DNA from: Burkholderia sp. FERM BP-3421
Lineage (GTDB): Bacteria; Pseudomonadota; Gammaproteobacteria; Burkholderiales; Burkholderiaceae
Assembly (NCBI RefSeq): GCF_028657905.1
Contig: NZ_CP117782.1
Span: 2,666,001-2,730,000, forward strand
Length of the DNA: 64,000 nt
Direction of reading: 5' to 3'
How positions within the stretch are numbered: position 1 is the stretch's first letter; each line of letters opens with the position of its first letter. Made by a program: the position numbers and the translations under genes. Positions 30,191-38,357 of this stretch are shown here, piece after piece. The notes beneath the pieces were generated by a model. It had not been told where the DNA came from. It worked only from the letters and a program-made list of their open reading frames with translations, and searched no databases.

Positions 30191-32080
30191 ATGACGAACC
30201 GGAATCACCCGCGCGAGCACGGCGCATGGATGCGCGCCGCGCTCGCGGTATTGCTCGCCGGCATGGCGGCCTGTTCGAGCGCGCCCGACGCGTCGGCGCC
30301 GCATGCGCCGACCGCCGGGGCGGCCGCGCCCGCGCCCGCGCCGAGCGACGGCGGCGCGCTGCCCGCGCCGCCGGAAGCCGCCTCGGGCTGGACCGACAAG
30401 CCGGGCTGGACCGCGCAGCGCGACATGATCGCGGCCGCCAATCCGCTCGCGGCGCAGGCCGGCAACCAGATGCTGAAGGCGGGCGGCAGCGCGGTCGACG
30501 CGGCGATCGCGGCGCAACTGGTGCTGACGCTCGTCGAGCCGCAATCGTCGGGCATCGGCGGCGGCGCGTTCCTGCTGTACGCGAATGCGCAGGGCATGCA
30601 GGCCTACGACGGCCGGGAGACCGCGCCGGCCGCCGCGACCGATCGCCTGTTCCTCGGCCCGGACGGCAAGCCGCTGCCGTTCTATCAAGGCGTGGTGGGC
30701 GGCCGCTCGGTGGGCGCGCCGGGCGTGCTGCGCATGCTCGAGCTCGCGCATCGCGCGCACGGCAGGCTGCCGTGGCGCACGCTGTTCCAGCCGGCGATCC
30801 GGCTCGCCGGACAGGGTTTCGCGATCAGCCCGCGGCTCGCGTCGCTGCTCGCGAGCGAGCGCTACCTGATGAACGATCCGGCCGCGCGCGCCTATTTCTA
30901 CAACCGCGACGGCACGCCGAAGCAGGCCGGCGCGATCCTCAGGAATCCGCAGCTTGCGGCGGTGCTGGCGCAGGTGGCCGAGCATGGCGCGAATGCGTTC
31001 TACAGCGGCCCGATCGCACGCGACATCGTCGCCAAGGTGCGCCGGCATCCGACCAACCCGGGCCTCCTCACCGTTCAGGATCTCGCCCGCTACCGCGCGA
31101 AGGCGCGCGCCCCGCTGTGCGCCGACTACCGCAAGTGGACCGTGTGCGGGATGCCGCCGCCGTCGTCGGGCGGCCTCGCCATCGCGCAGATGCTGGGGAT
31201 CCTCGCGGCCATGCCGGACTGGCAGCAGATCGGCGCGCAAAAACCGGTGCGCAACGCGTACGGCGACGAGCCGACGCCGTTCGCGGCGCACCTGTTCAGC
31301 GAAGCCGGGCGGCTCGCCTACGCGGATCGCGCGCGCTACGTGGCCGATCCCGATTTCACGCCGCTGCCCGGCGGCGATGCGAAATCGCTGACGGACCCGC
31401 GTTATCTCGCGCAGCGCGCGCGGCTCGTCGGCGACGTCAGCATGGGGCGCGCCCCGGCCGGCACGCCCGACGGCGCGACGCTCGCGCGCGCCGACGATCG
31501 CAGCCCGGAACTGCCCTCGACCTCGCAGATCTCGGTGGTCGACCGGTACGGCGGCGCGGTGTCGATGACGACCAGCATCGAGGATCAGTTCGGTTCGCGC
31601 CTGATGGTGCGCGGCTTCCTGCTCAACAACCAGCTGACCGATTTCTCGTTCGTCTCGGAGGAGAACGGGCGGCCGGTCGCGAACCGGGTGCAGGCGGGCA
31701 AGCGGCCGCGCTCGTCGATGGCGCCCGAGATCGTGTTCGAGAAAGGCACGCGGCGCGTGATGATGGTGGTCGGCTCGCCGGGCGGCTCGTCGATCATCAA
31801 CTACGTCGCGAAGACGCTGATCGGAACCATGGACTGGGGCATGACGATGCAGCAGGCGATCGCGCTGCCCAACTTCGGCTCGCGCAACGGGCCGACCGAG
31901 CTGGAGAAGGGGCGCGTGTCCGACGCGCTCGTCGACGGGCTCAAGGCGCGCGGGCATGAGGTCGCGCTCGTGGACCTCACGTCCGGCGTGCAGGGCATCC
32001 AGCGCATCAATGTCGAAGGGCAGTCGGTGTGGTTCGGCGGCGCGGATCCCCGGCGCGAAGGGGTCGCGATGGGGCATTGA
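30191..32080 (+). CDS. ggt: Gamma-glutamyltransferase/glutathione hydrolase (lipoprotein-like signal)
   Basis: A 629-residue Ntn-hydrolase proenzyme. The N-terminus (MRAALAVLLAGMAACSSAPD) is a lipoprotein-type signal, so the enzyme is probably anchored in the periplasm. The large subunit shows GGSAVDAAIAAQLVLTLVEPQSSGIGGGAFLL and the substrate-binding Arg region YDGRETAP. The autocleavage Thr is Thr444 in STSQISVVD, giving a small subunit of about 186 residues, with LNNQLTDF and GSPGGSSIINYV following. In E. coli the residues after the nucleophile are T-H-Y; here they are S-Q-I. It cleaves gamma-glutamyl bonds, for example of glutathione. Confidence 0.93.
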   Translation: MTNRNHPREHGAWMRAALAVLLAGMAACSSAPDASAPHAPTAGAAAPAPAPSDGGALPAPPEAASGWTDKPGWTAQRDMIAAANPLAAQAGNQMLKAGGSAVDAAIAAQLVLTLVEPQSSGIGGGAFLLYANAQGMQAYDGRETAPAAATDRLFLGPDGKPLPFYQGVVGGRSVGAPGVLRMLELAHRAHGRLPWRTLFQPAIRLAGQGFAISPRLASLLASERYLMNDPAARAYFYNRDGTPKQAGAILRNPQLAAVLAQVAEHGANAFYSGPIARDIVAKVRRHPTNPGLLTVQDLARYRAKARAPLCADYRKWTVCGMPPPSSGGLAIAQMLGILAAMPDWQQIGAQKPVRNAYGDEPTPFAAHLFSEAGRLAYADRARYVADPDFTPLPGGDAKSLTDPRYLAQRARLVGDVSMGRAPAGTPDGATLARADDRSPELPSTSQISVVDRYGGAVSMTTSIEDQFGSRLMVRGFLLNNQLTDFSFVSEENGRPVANRVQAGKRPRSSMAPEIVFEKGTRRVMMVVGSPGGSSIINYVAKTLIGTMDWGMTMQQAIALPNFGSRNGPTELEKGRVSDALVDGLKARGHEVALVDLTSGVQGIQRINVEGQSVWFGGADPRREGVAMGH

Positions 32081-32132
32081 GGGCGCCGCGCCGACGCGAG
32101 CGGTGTCCGGCCCGCCGGGCGGCGGGCCCCGG

Positions 32133-32588
32133 CTACCGGACAGCGGCCCCGCGCGAAGCGTCACCGCCCTGCAGTTCGGCGAGCGCGATGTCGCATTGGA
32201 ATTCGACGGGGGTGCGCAATTGATGGCGGGTCGTCTTCGGCGGATAGAGATGACGCCGCAGCCCGCGCGCGATCACATCCGCCGGCGAGAGCGCGAACTC
32301 CGGACGACGCGAGGCCAGGATCACGCTGGAATAGTCGAGCAACAGGCACGGCACCCAGGACAGCGCGGACCGCAAGGCGAACTCTCGCCGATGATGGCCG
32401 TCCATGATGACGTGCGTGGCTTGCTCGATCAGCAGCGGATAGCGCCAGCAGCCCAGCGCCGCGATCTCGCGGGAGACGTCCTGTACGCGGGCCTCGATGA
32501 ATTCCTCGGTGGGCAACAGGTGTTCGGGCCGCAACAGCACGAGATCGCTGCGCTGGACGATGGTCTTCGTGACGATGATGCCGCTCAA
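32133..32588 (-). CDS. ParB/SbnI/SerK-like protein, possible free-serine kinase
   Basis: A 151-residue protein with the ParB/Srx-like fold pattern of the SbnI and SerK families: an acidic PTEEFIEARV segment near residues 27-35, the hydrophobic strand WRYPLLIEQ and the signature HVIMDGHHRREFALR (DGHHR at 63-67), then VPCLLLDYSSVIL. SerK and SbnI phosphorylate free L-serine to O-phospho-L-serine. The start is a TTG at 32586-32588, chosen because GGGAGGAA lies seven bases upstream. It is divergent from the LysE-type exporter and next to the TrpB2 operon. A pure DNA-binding regulator is the alternative; the chemistry is inference. Confidence 0.7.
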   Translation of the reverse strand: MSGIIVTKTIVQRSDLVLLRPEHLLPTEEFIEARVQDVSREIAALGCWRYPLLIEQATHVIMDGHHRREFALRSALSWVPCLLLDYSSVILASRRPEFALSPADVIARGLRRHLYPPKTTRHQLRTPVEFQCDIALAELQGGDASRGAAVR

Positions 32589-32748
32589 GAGTGTTCCTCC
32601 CTGTCACGCAATGTGACGACGATTGATCTCGGCCCGCCCCGCTCGTTCGCGTCGCCGCGATCCGCATGGCCCATGCAAAGTAAGGGTATCCAGTCCGTTA
32701 GGGCGGTATTAAACTGGCGCACTTCGACACCCATTCAGGAGCCGCGAC

Positions 32749-33384
32749 ATGAATTCGACGACTCTCCTACTGTATGTCATCGCCGTCTCCGCCGTCACGG
32801 TCACGCCGGGCCCCACGATGCTGCTCGCGCTGAACAACGGCGCCACGCGCGGGATGCGCATCGCGGCGTACGGCATCGCCGGGGCCGCGCTGTCCGATCT
32901 CATCCTGATCGGCGCGGTCGGATGCGGGCTCGGCGCGATCATGCAGGCCTCGGAGCACCTGTTCGCGCTGCTGAAGTGGGTGGGCGCCGTCTACCTGCTG
33001 TACCTCGCCTGGTCGCTGTGGCGCGCGCCCGCGACCCCGCCCCAGGCCGATGCCGTGCAGGCGGACGGCGCACAGGACGGCCGCTCCGCATTCAAGCGCT
33101 CGCTGCTCGTCGCCCTGTCGAATCCGAAGGGGCTGCTGTTCTTCTCGGCCTTCCTGCCGCAGTTCATCCAGCCTCAAGCGAGCGCGGCGACCCAGTACGC
33201 CACGCTCGCCATCCTCACCGCCGTGATCGACATCCTGTTGATGAGCGTCTACGCGGTCAGCGGCTATCACGTGATGAAGGTGATGTCCGGACAGGCGCTG
33301 AAATGGCTGAACCGGGGTTGCGCCGGCATGCTGGCCGGCCTGGCGATCGCCCTCAGCCTCTATCGCCGCAACACCGTGGCCTGA
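32749..33384 (+). CDS. LysE/RhtB-family amino-acid exporter
   Basis: A 211-residue membrane protein with six predicted helices. The family signature VTVTPGPTMLLALNNGATRGMRI is at residues 16-38, and the second half has ALSNPKGLLFFSAFLPQFI. LysE/RhtB proteins export amino acids and derivatives such as homoserine, threonine or leucine. It is divergent from the SbnI/SerK-like gene and convergent with the TrpB2-like gene, so it frames the biosynthetic island. The natural inference is that it exports the island's amino-acid product, which also limits self-toxicity. Confidence 0.9.
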   Translation: MNSTTLLLYVIAVSAVTVTPGPTMLLALNNGATRGMRIAAYGIAGAALSDLILIGAVGCGLGAIMQASEHLFALLKWVGAVYLLYLAWSLWRAPATPPQADAVQADGAQDGRSAFKRSLLVALSNPKGLLFFSAFLPQFIQPQASAATQYATLAILTAVIDILLMSVYAVSGYHVMKVMSGQALKWLNRGCAGMLAGLAIALSLYRRNTVA

Positions 33385-33407
33385 GGCGATGACGCGCCGG
33401 CGCCCGG

Positions 33408-33437
33408 CGCATCGGCGCCCGACGCATCGGCGCCCGA
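33408..33437. repeat. 15-bp perfect tandem duplication
   Basis: Two adjacent copies of CGCATCGGCGCCCGA (33408-33422, 33423-33437) fill most of the 60-base gap between the convergent LysE-type and TrpB2-like genes. Confidence 0.9.
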
Positions 33438-33444
33438 CCCGGCG

Positions 33445-34806
33445 TCAGTCGACGACCGGCAGCTTGGCGAGCGCGGCCGCCATCTCGGCTTCATCGTAAG
33501 TCTGGTCGGCGAGCTTCGACGCGTTGAAGTTCTGATACGCGCTCATGTCGAAATGACCATGCCCGGACAGGTTGAACAGGATGCTCTCCGGCCGCCCTTC
33601 CCGCTTGCACCGCAACGCTTCCTGAATGGCGCAGGACACGGCATGCGTGGCTTCCGGCGCGGGCACGATGCCTTCGCAGCGCGCGAACAGCTGGCCCGCG
33701 GCAAAGCACTCGGTTTGCTGGAAGGCCATCGCCTCGATCAGACCCAACTCGCGGATGTGCGACACCAGCGGCGCCATGCCGTGATACCGCAGCCCCCCTG
33801 CATGGAGCCCCGGCGGTGTGAAGGTCGCGCCCAGCGTGTGCATCTTCGCGAGCGGCGTGATGCCCGCCGTGTCGCCGAAGTCATAGGCATACTGCCCGCG
33901 CGTCAACGACGGACACGCCGACGGCTCCGCCGCGATATAGCGGCGCGAGCGTCCGCCGCGCAACTGCTGGCCGAGGAACGGGAAGACCAGGCCCGCGAAA
34001 TTCGACCCGCCGCCCGTGCACGCAATGATGACGTCGGGATCGTCGCCGGCCATCTCCATCTGCATCAGCGCTTCCTGACCGACGATGGTCTGGTGCAGCA
34101 GCACGTGATTCAGGACCGAGCCGAGCGCATAGCGCGTCTCCGGCGTCGCCCCGGCCGCCTCGACCGCCTCGGAGATGGCGATGCCGAGCGAACCGGGATG
34201 CTCGGGATCGCCGGCCAGGATCGAACGGCCGAATGCGGTCTCCAGCGACGGCGACGCCAGGCAGCGCGCGCCGTAGGTTTCCATCAGCGCCCGGCGATAC
34301 GGCTTCTGGTCGTATGAGATGCGAACCTGGTAGACGGTGACGTCCAGCCCGAACAGTTGTCCGGCGAATGCGAGCGAGGCGCCCCATTGTCCCGCGCCGG
34401 TTTCCGTGACCAGGCGCTTGATGCCGGCCTGCTGGTTGTACCAGGCCTGCGGCACCGCCGAATTCGGCTTGTGCGATCCGGACGGAGACACCCCCTCATA
34501 CTTGTAGTAGATGCGCGCCGGCGTATCGAGCGCCCGTTCCAGCCGATGCGCGCGAATCAGCGGCGACGGCCGCCACAGCCGATACACGTCGCGCACGGCG
34601 TCGGGGATCGGGATCTCCCGTTCGGTCGACAGTTCCTGCTCGATGATCGCGGGCGGGAACAGGCCCGCGAGGTCGCTCGCCTGGATGGGCTGCCGCGTGC
34701 CGGGATGCAGCATCGGCGGCGCGGGTCGGGGCAGATCCGCGACGAGGTTGTACCAGACGCGCGGAAGTTTCGACTCGTCGAGCATGAAGCGGGTAGTCTG
34801 ATTCAT
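33445..34806 (-). CDS. TrpB2-type PLP-dependent tryptophan synthase beta-like enzyme
   Basis: A 453-residue fold-type II PLP enzyme of the TrpB2 (long, standalone) subgroup. The Schiff-base Lys is K113 in SPSGSHKPNSA, the catalytic Glu is E135 in VTETGAGQWG (GQWG is the TrpB2 form of the TrpB1 GQHG), and the phosphate-binding GGGSN is at 265-269. TrpB2 enzymes replace the beta-group of O-phospho-L-serine with indole or another nucleophile without TrpA. The start is ATG 34804-34806; a GTG one codon earlier lacks support. It is the last gene of the eight-gene operon, 13 bases after the B3/B4 gene. There is no trpA nearby, so a substrate other than channelled indole is likely. Confidence 0.9.
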   Translation of the reverse strand: MNQTTRFMLDESKLPRVWYNLVADLPRPAPPMLHPGTRQPIQASDLAGLFPPAIIEQELSTEREIPIPDAVRDVYRLWRPSPLIRAHRLERALDTPARIYYKYEGVSPSGSHKPNSAVPQAWYNQQAGIKRLVTETGAGQWGASLAFAGQLFGLDVTVYQVRISYDQKPYRRALMETYGARCLASPSLETAFGRSILAGDPEHPGSLGIAISEAVEAAGATPETRYALGSVLNHVLLHQTIVGQEALMQMEMAGDDPDVIIACTGGGSNFAGLVFPFLGQQLRGGRSRRYIAAEPSACPSLTRGQYAYDFGDTAGITPLAKMHTLGATFTPPGLHAGGLRYHGMAPLVSHIRELGLIEAMAFQQTECFAAGQLFARCEGIVPAPEATHAVSCAIQEALRCKREGRPESILFNLSGHGHFDMSAYQNFNASKLADQTYDEAEMAAALAKLPVVD

Positions 34807-34819
34807 CACAATCGTTCCG

Positions 34820-35545
34820 TTAGTTAAGGCATGGGCAGGGAAAATCGGCCGTCAACGCATGACCGGACAGCAGTTGAGCCGTGCAGGACGCCTGTGGCCA
34901 ATGCGCGTGGATCGCCTCGCGCAGGACGGCGGACAACGCGAGCAGATCGGCCTCGCCGCCGGCATGCAGCGCTTCCGCCACGACGAACGCCCGCGTGGTC
35001 GACGACGAAATGGCGGAGAAGCCGCTTTGCCGATGGGACCATTTGCGCGCATGCGCGCGGCCGGACTCGTCCTCGAAGGTGACTTCGCCGGCCGGCACGA
35101 CGGCCGTCTCGCCGTCGAATCCCTCATACGCGGAACGGCCGGAGGCGTAACCGACCTCGAGCCGCCCGTCGATCCGGTCGATGTCCAGCCCGGCCACGGG
35201 CACCGCGAAGCGCGCGGACAACGCATTGCAGAGCAGCACGAACGGATGCAGACCGACCGTGAACGCATCGCTGGTTCTCAGACGCCGGAGAATCGATTCG
35301 GCCGCCATGCGGAACTTGGTCGGATCGACGCCGCTCTGCCGATAGGCCGCCCGCCAGTCGCGCACCGATTCGATCTGGCTCTCCGAACCCTGTTGCCGCA
35401 GCCGTTCGCGCGCGATCGCCAGGTTCGCCTCGACCGCCTCGCTCACGCTCGGCTCGGGAGACAGCCCGTCCACGAAGCACACGAGCGATCGCAGTTTCGG
35501 AAAATCGGCGACCAGCGTTCCGGCATACCTGAAGGCGCGCATCAT
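34820..35545 (-). CDS. Free-standing B3/B4 (PheRS-beta-type tRNA-editing) domain protein
   Basis: A 241-residue protein resembling the B3/B4 domain of phenylalanyl-tRNA synthetase beta. It shows the family segments WRAAYRQSGVDPTKFRMAAESILRR, FVLLCNALSARFAVPVAGLDIDRIDG and FEDESGRAHARKWSHRQSGFSAISSSTTRAFVVAEAL. In PheRS this domain hydrolyses tRNA mischarged with tyrosine; free-standing copies are mostly uncharacterised. The ATG overlaps the stop of the chorismate-mutase-like gene (ATGA), so it is translationally coupled. In this operon a role in removing a toxic aromatic amino acid from tRNA is plausible but unproven. Confidence 0.8.
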   Translation of the reverse strand: MMRAFRYAGTLVADFPKLRSLVCFVDGLSPEPSVSEAVEANLAIARERLRQQGSESQIESVRDWRAAYRQSGVDPTKFRMAAESILRRLRTSDAFTVGLHPFVLLCNALSARFAVPVAGLDIDRIDGRLEVGYASGRSAYEGFDGETAVVPAGEVTFEDESGRAHARKWSHRQSGFSAISSSTTRAFVVAEALHAGGEADLLALSAVLREAIHAHWPQASCTAQLLSGHALTADFPCPCLN

Positions 35546-35832
35546 GAATTCGTCAGCCCCTTCTCGCGCAACTGAAGCGCCGTGAGCGTATCGATGATCG
35601 CGCGGTAGATCGCGACGATCGCATCGGCGTTCCCGTCGGCGCGACGCGCGCGCGCCGCCGCCGCGTCGAGCACCTGCTGAACGCGGTCGCAGCCGCGGAT
35701 TTCCTCGACCGTGTGCTTGTGCTTGGATGCCTCCAATGCAAGCGCGATGCGTTTCGCCAGGAGCGGGACGATCTGATCGTCGATGCCGTCGATCTGTCGG
35801 CGGATGTCGGCCAGTTGTTCCGGGATGGACAT
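35542..35832 (-). CDS. AroQ-class chorismate-mutase-like protein
   Basis: A 96-residue all-helical protein of the AroQ fold. Helix 1 carries LADIRRQIDGIDDQIVPLLAKRIALALEASKHKH with the conserved Arg/Lys set, followed by CDRVQQVLDAAAARAR and a C-terminal AIVAIYRAIIDTLTALQL. Relatives are chorismate mutases, isochorismate-pyruvate lyases and 4-amino-4-deoxychorismate mutases; sequence alone does not decide. A GGAGG lies eight bases before the ATG. Coupling to the TrpE/TrpG pair upstream suggests it acts on chorismate or an aminated chorismate made by them. Confidence 0.85.
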   Translation of the reverse strand: MSIPEQLADIRRQIDGIDDQIVPLLAKRIALALEASKHKHTVEEIRGCDRVQQVLDAAAARARRADGNADAIVAIYRAIIDTLTALQLREKGLTNS

Positions 35833-35882
35833 GAGAATGCCTCCAACAAAGTAGGGGTGAGCGGGAACGGGGCGGGCGGGCG

Positions 35883-36536
35883 CTATGCCGCGCGCTCGTT
35901 GACGGTATGCGGCGCCAGATACTGCGCCCGCTGCGCGGGCGGCACCGCGCGCAGCAGGCCGGCCATGCCGATCATGCGCATCAGCATCGCGTGCAGCGAT
36001 TCGAGCCCCTCTCGATCCTTCATGCCGGCGCCCGGCGAACCGCCGTGGATGACGACCGGGTAGCCGCTGCCGACGAGAATCATTCTGTTGAGCAGGAAAT
36101 TGCTGACCAGCTGGTGAAACACGGCTTCGTGCGCATAGCGCCGGCCGGTGATCACCGCACCCGCGACCTTGTTGGCCAGCGGTCGCTCGAAACGGAGATA
36201 GCCGACCCCGGCGCGCTCGATGAAGATCTGCATCGGATGCGCCATGCCGTAGCCGTGGACCGGCACCGCGTAGATGATCCCGTCGGCCTTGCGAAGCCTC
36301 GCGACGATCCCCGGCATGTCGTCGTCCAGCTCGCACGAGGTCGAGCGCATGTTGCATTCGCCGCATCCTCCGCACGGCAGGATCCGATGCTCGCGCAGAT
36401 GCACGACGTCTATCGTGCACGCGTGATCCGCCAGGATCGAGCGGATGTGTTCGGCGACCTGCTCGGTGTTGCCCATTGCCCGTTCCGAGCCCGTGACGAT
36501 CGCGAAATGCAGCGGCGTCGCTTCAGGTGGATTCAT
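35883..36536 (-). CDS. Iron-sulfur flavoprotein-like NAD(P)H-dependent oxidoreductase
   Basis: A 217-residue flavodoxin-fold protein. The FMN-phosphate loop is VTGSERAMGNTEQ (residues 14-26). A four-Cys cluster C55-x2-C58-x2-C61-x6-C68 (PCGGCGECNMRSTSC) fits the Cx2Cx2Cx4-7C motif of iron-sulfur flavoproteins that carry a 4Fe-4S cluster next to FMN. The rest (KADGIIYAVPVHGYGMAHPMQIFIERAG) is typical of FMN reductases. It sits 15 bases after the UbiD-like gene. It could supply electrons or do a reduction in the pathway. The family does not include UbiX prenyltransferases. Confidence 0.85.
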   Translation of the reverse strand: MNPPEATPLHFAIVTGSERAMGNTEQVAEHIRSILADHACTIDVVHLREHRILPCGGCGECNMRSTSCELDDDMPGIVARLRKADGIIYAVPVHGYGMAHPMQIFIERAGVGYLRFERPLANKVAGAVITGRRYAHEAVFHQLVSNFLLNRMILVGSGYPVVIHGGSPGAGMKDREGLESLHAMLMRMIGMAGLLRAVPPAQRAQYLAPHTVNERAA

Positions 36537-36551
36537 GATCGATGGCCCTCG

Positions 36552-37952
36552 TCAGATGCGCTGGAATCGCTGCCGCAATGCCAGGGGCGCGGTCAGGTCC
36601 AGCAGATATTTGTCGGTTCGGCACGCGGCTGCGTCGAGATAGCCGATCCCCTGCGAAGGATCGAGCGGAAATCCCGGCACCGCGGCTTGCAGATGAAGAT
36701 CGCGGCTGGGCTGGAAGCGCGTCGCCATGGCCCAGAACAGGTCCTCCGGGGAATGGATGTCGATATCCTCGTCGACGACCCAGATCGCCTTGACGAGGCG
36801 GTGTCGCGCGATCACCTCGTCGCGGAGCCGCGCCATCGCGCCGTCCGTGTCGCGGTGTTTCCTGACGCGCAGCACGGCAATCAGCTGGCCGCCGCCGGCG
36901 GACAGATAATGCACATCGAGCACGGCCAGGTCGGCGCCGGGCCGCTGCGCGAAATAGCGGATCATGCCGGCCTCGGTCGGCAAGGCAAGCAGCTCGGATT
37001 GCTCCTTGCCCGGCCCGAGAAACGCCTGATAGATCGGCGAGCGCCGATGGAACACCGCGGATACCTCGATCACCGGCAACGCGGCGTGCGCGTCGCCCAT
37101 GTAGCCCAGGAACTCCGGCATCGCCCCGCGCGCGGCGGCGTGCGCGCGCTCGTCCGCGGTATCCGCGAGCAGCATGCCTTCGATGACGATTTCGCTCTGC
37201 GCGAGACAGAACGTCTCGTTCGTCGCACAGCGCGCGATGTCGATCGGCTTGCCCAGGAGGGCGCCTGCGGTTTCCAGTTCGCCACGGCCGGGTTCGACGA
37301 AGGGCGCGCTCAGGCACGACGCGAGATAGACCGCGGGCGGCGCACCGATGTTGATCGAGATCGGCAGCGGACGACGCTGGTCGAGCGCTTTCCGATACAG
37401 CTGGTCGAGGTCGCGACCCGGCAGGATCCAGATCGTCAGGCGCGTGGCGTCCAGCACGCGCATCCGGTGGATCGACACGCTTGCGAATCCGCGGTCCGGA
37501 TCCCCCGCGCACACGATGCCGGCGGTCAGATACGGCCCGGCGTCGTCCGCCGTGGTCGTCAGGATCGGGAGCGCATCCAGCCCCGCCGGCGCCTGCTCCT
37601 CGCGGCACGGCGGCGCGGCGCACCAGCGCGGCGCAATGCGGGCGCCCAGCTTCAGCGCGAGATGTCGCGCACCGCTCCCGGGACTCGCGCCGAGCAGCCA
37701 TTCATTGCGCGCCCGCGAGCCGAAGCAGCCCATGGCCACGGGCATGCGCCCGTTCGCGCCGGTGTACAGGACGACAGGCTCATCGCCGCTGCGCGGGCTC
37801 CCCGGCGATACGGCGAAGTGCGTGCGATAGTGGGCCGCGATTTCCAGATGAGGATCGAGCCCCGCGTCCATTTCCACGAGCGCATCGCGCGCGCGCCAGG
37901 CGTCGAGCGCATCTCGCAGCGAGTGAGGGGGAGACCAATGACGGATCGGCAT
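36552..37952 (-). CDS. UbiD-family (prenyl-FMN-dependent) decarboxylase
   Basis: A 466-residue UbiD-like protein. N-terminal SLRDALDAWRARDALVEMD and HLEIAAHYRTHFA are typical of the family. Catalytic-region motifs are IHRMRV (Arg163), SINIGAPPAVYLASCL (199-214) and SEIVIEG (Glu254, Glu258). UbiD enzymes reversibly decarboxylate aromatic or alpha,beta-unsaturated acids with prenylated FMN made by UbiX; no UbiX is in this window, so the cofactor must come from elsewhere in the genome. Spacing of 15 bases to both neighbours places it firmly in the operon. The substrate could be an amino-benzoate or a prephenate-like acid. Confidence 0.87.
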   Translation of the reverse strand: MPIRHWSPPHSLRDALDAWRARDALVEMDAGLDPHLEIAAHYRTHFAVSPGSPRSGDEPVVLYTGANGRMPVAMGCFGSRARNEWLLGASPGSGARHLALKLGARIAPRWCAAPPCREEQAPAGLDALPILTTTADDAGPYLTAGIVCAGDPDRGFASVSIHRMRVLDATRLTIWILPGRDLDQLYRKALDQRRPLPISINIGAPPAVYLASCLSAPFVEPGRGELETAGALLGKPIDIARCATNETFCLAQSEIVIEGMLLADTADERAHAAARGAMPEFLGYMGDAHAALPVIEVSAVFHRRSPIYQAFLGPGKEQSELLALPTEAGMIRYFAQRPGADLAVLDVHYLSAGGGQLIAVLRVRKHRDTDGAMARLRDEVIARHRLVKAIWVVDEDIDIHSPEDLFWAMATRFQPSRDLHLQAAVPGFPLDPSQGIGYLDAAACRTDKYLLDLTAPLALRQRFQRI

Positions 37953-37967
37953 GTGTCCACCGGCGCA

Positions 37968-38321
37968 TCAACGCGACGCGGCTTCCGTCTGGTTGTCGAC
38001 CACGAACACGAGGGTCCGGCCGTCGACCGCGCCGCGGGACCGATGCCGGACGCCGTCGGGAATCGAGAATGCCGCGCCCGGGTGGCAGTCGAATGTCTGG
38101 TCGTCGAAGATGATCGTGAAGCGCCCCTCGAGGACATAACCCTGATGCCCGACCAGACACCAGTGCTGTTCGTCGAACCCGGGCGGCAGTTCGAGCAGGC
38201 GCAGGCGCTTGCCGTTGGAATAGAAGATCTTGACCCGCCCATCGGCGCCGGGCTTGGTCCAGCGCTCCCAGGGCGCCTGCTCGGCATCGAAGGTGACGGG
38301 ATCGTAGGCAATGTTGGACAT
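37968..38321 (-). CDS. Small cupin-domain protein
   Basis: A 117-residue single cupin. The strand pattern LRLLELPPGFDEQHWCLVGHQGYVLEGRFTIIFDDQTF followed by AAFSIPDGVRHRS gives the two cupin motifs with His residues in HQGYVLEG and VRHRS. Small cupins can be isomerases, dioxygenases or sensors. In the bacilysin pathway a cupin isomerises a decarboxylated prephenate; the combination here with a chorismate-mutase-like protein and a decarboxylase is reminiscent, but homology of function is not shown. It lies 15 bases before the UbiD-like gene. Confidence 0.85.
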   Translation of the reverse strand: MSNIAYDPVTFDAEQAPWERWTKPGADGRVKIFYSNGKRLRLLELPPGFDEQHWCLVGHQGYVLEGRFTIIFDDQTFDCHPGAAFSIPDGVRHRSRGAVDGRTLVFVVDNQTEAASR

Positions 38322-38357
38322 CGTGGCGTTCCGTTAGTGAGAGAAAAGGACTGCTGA

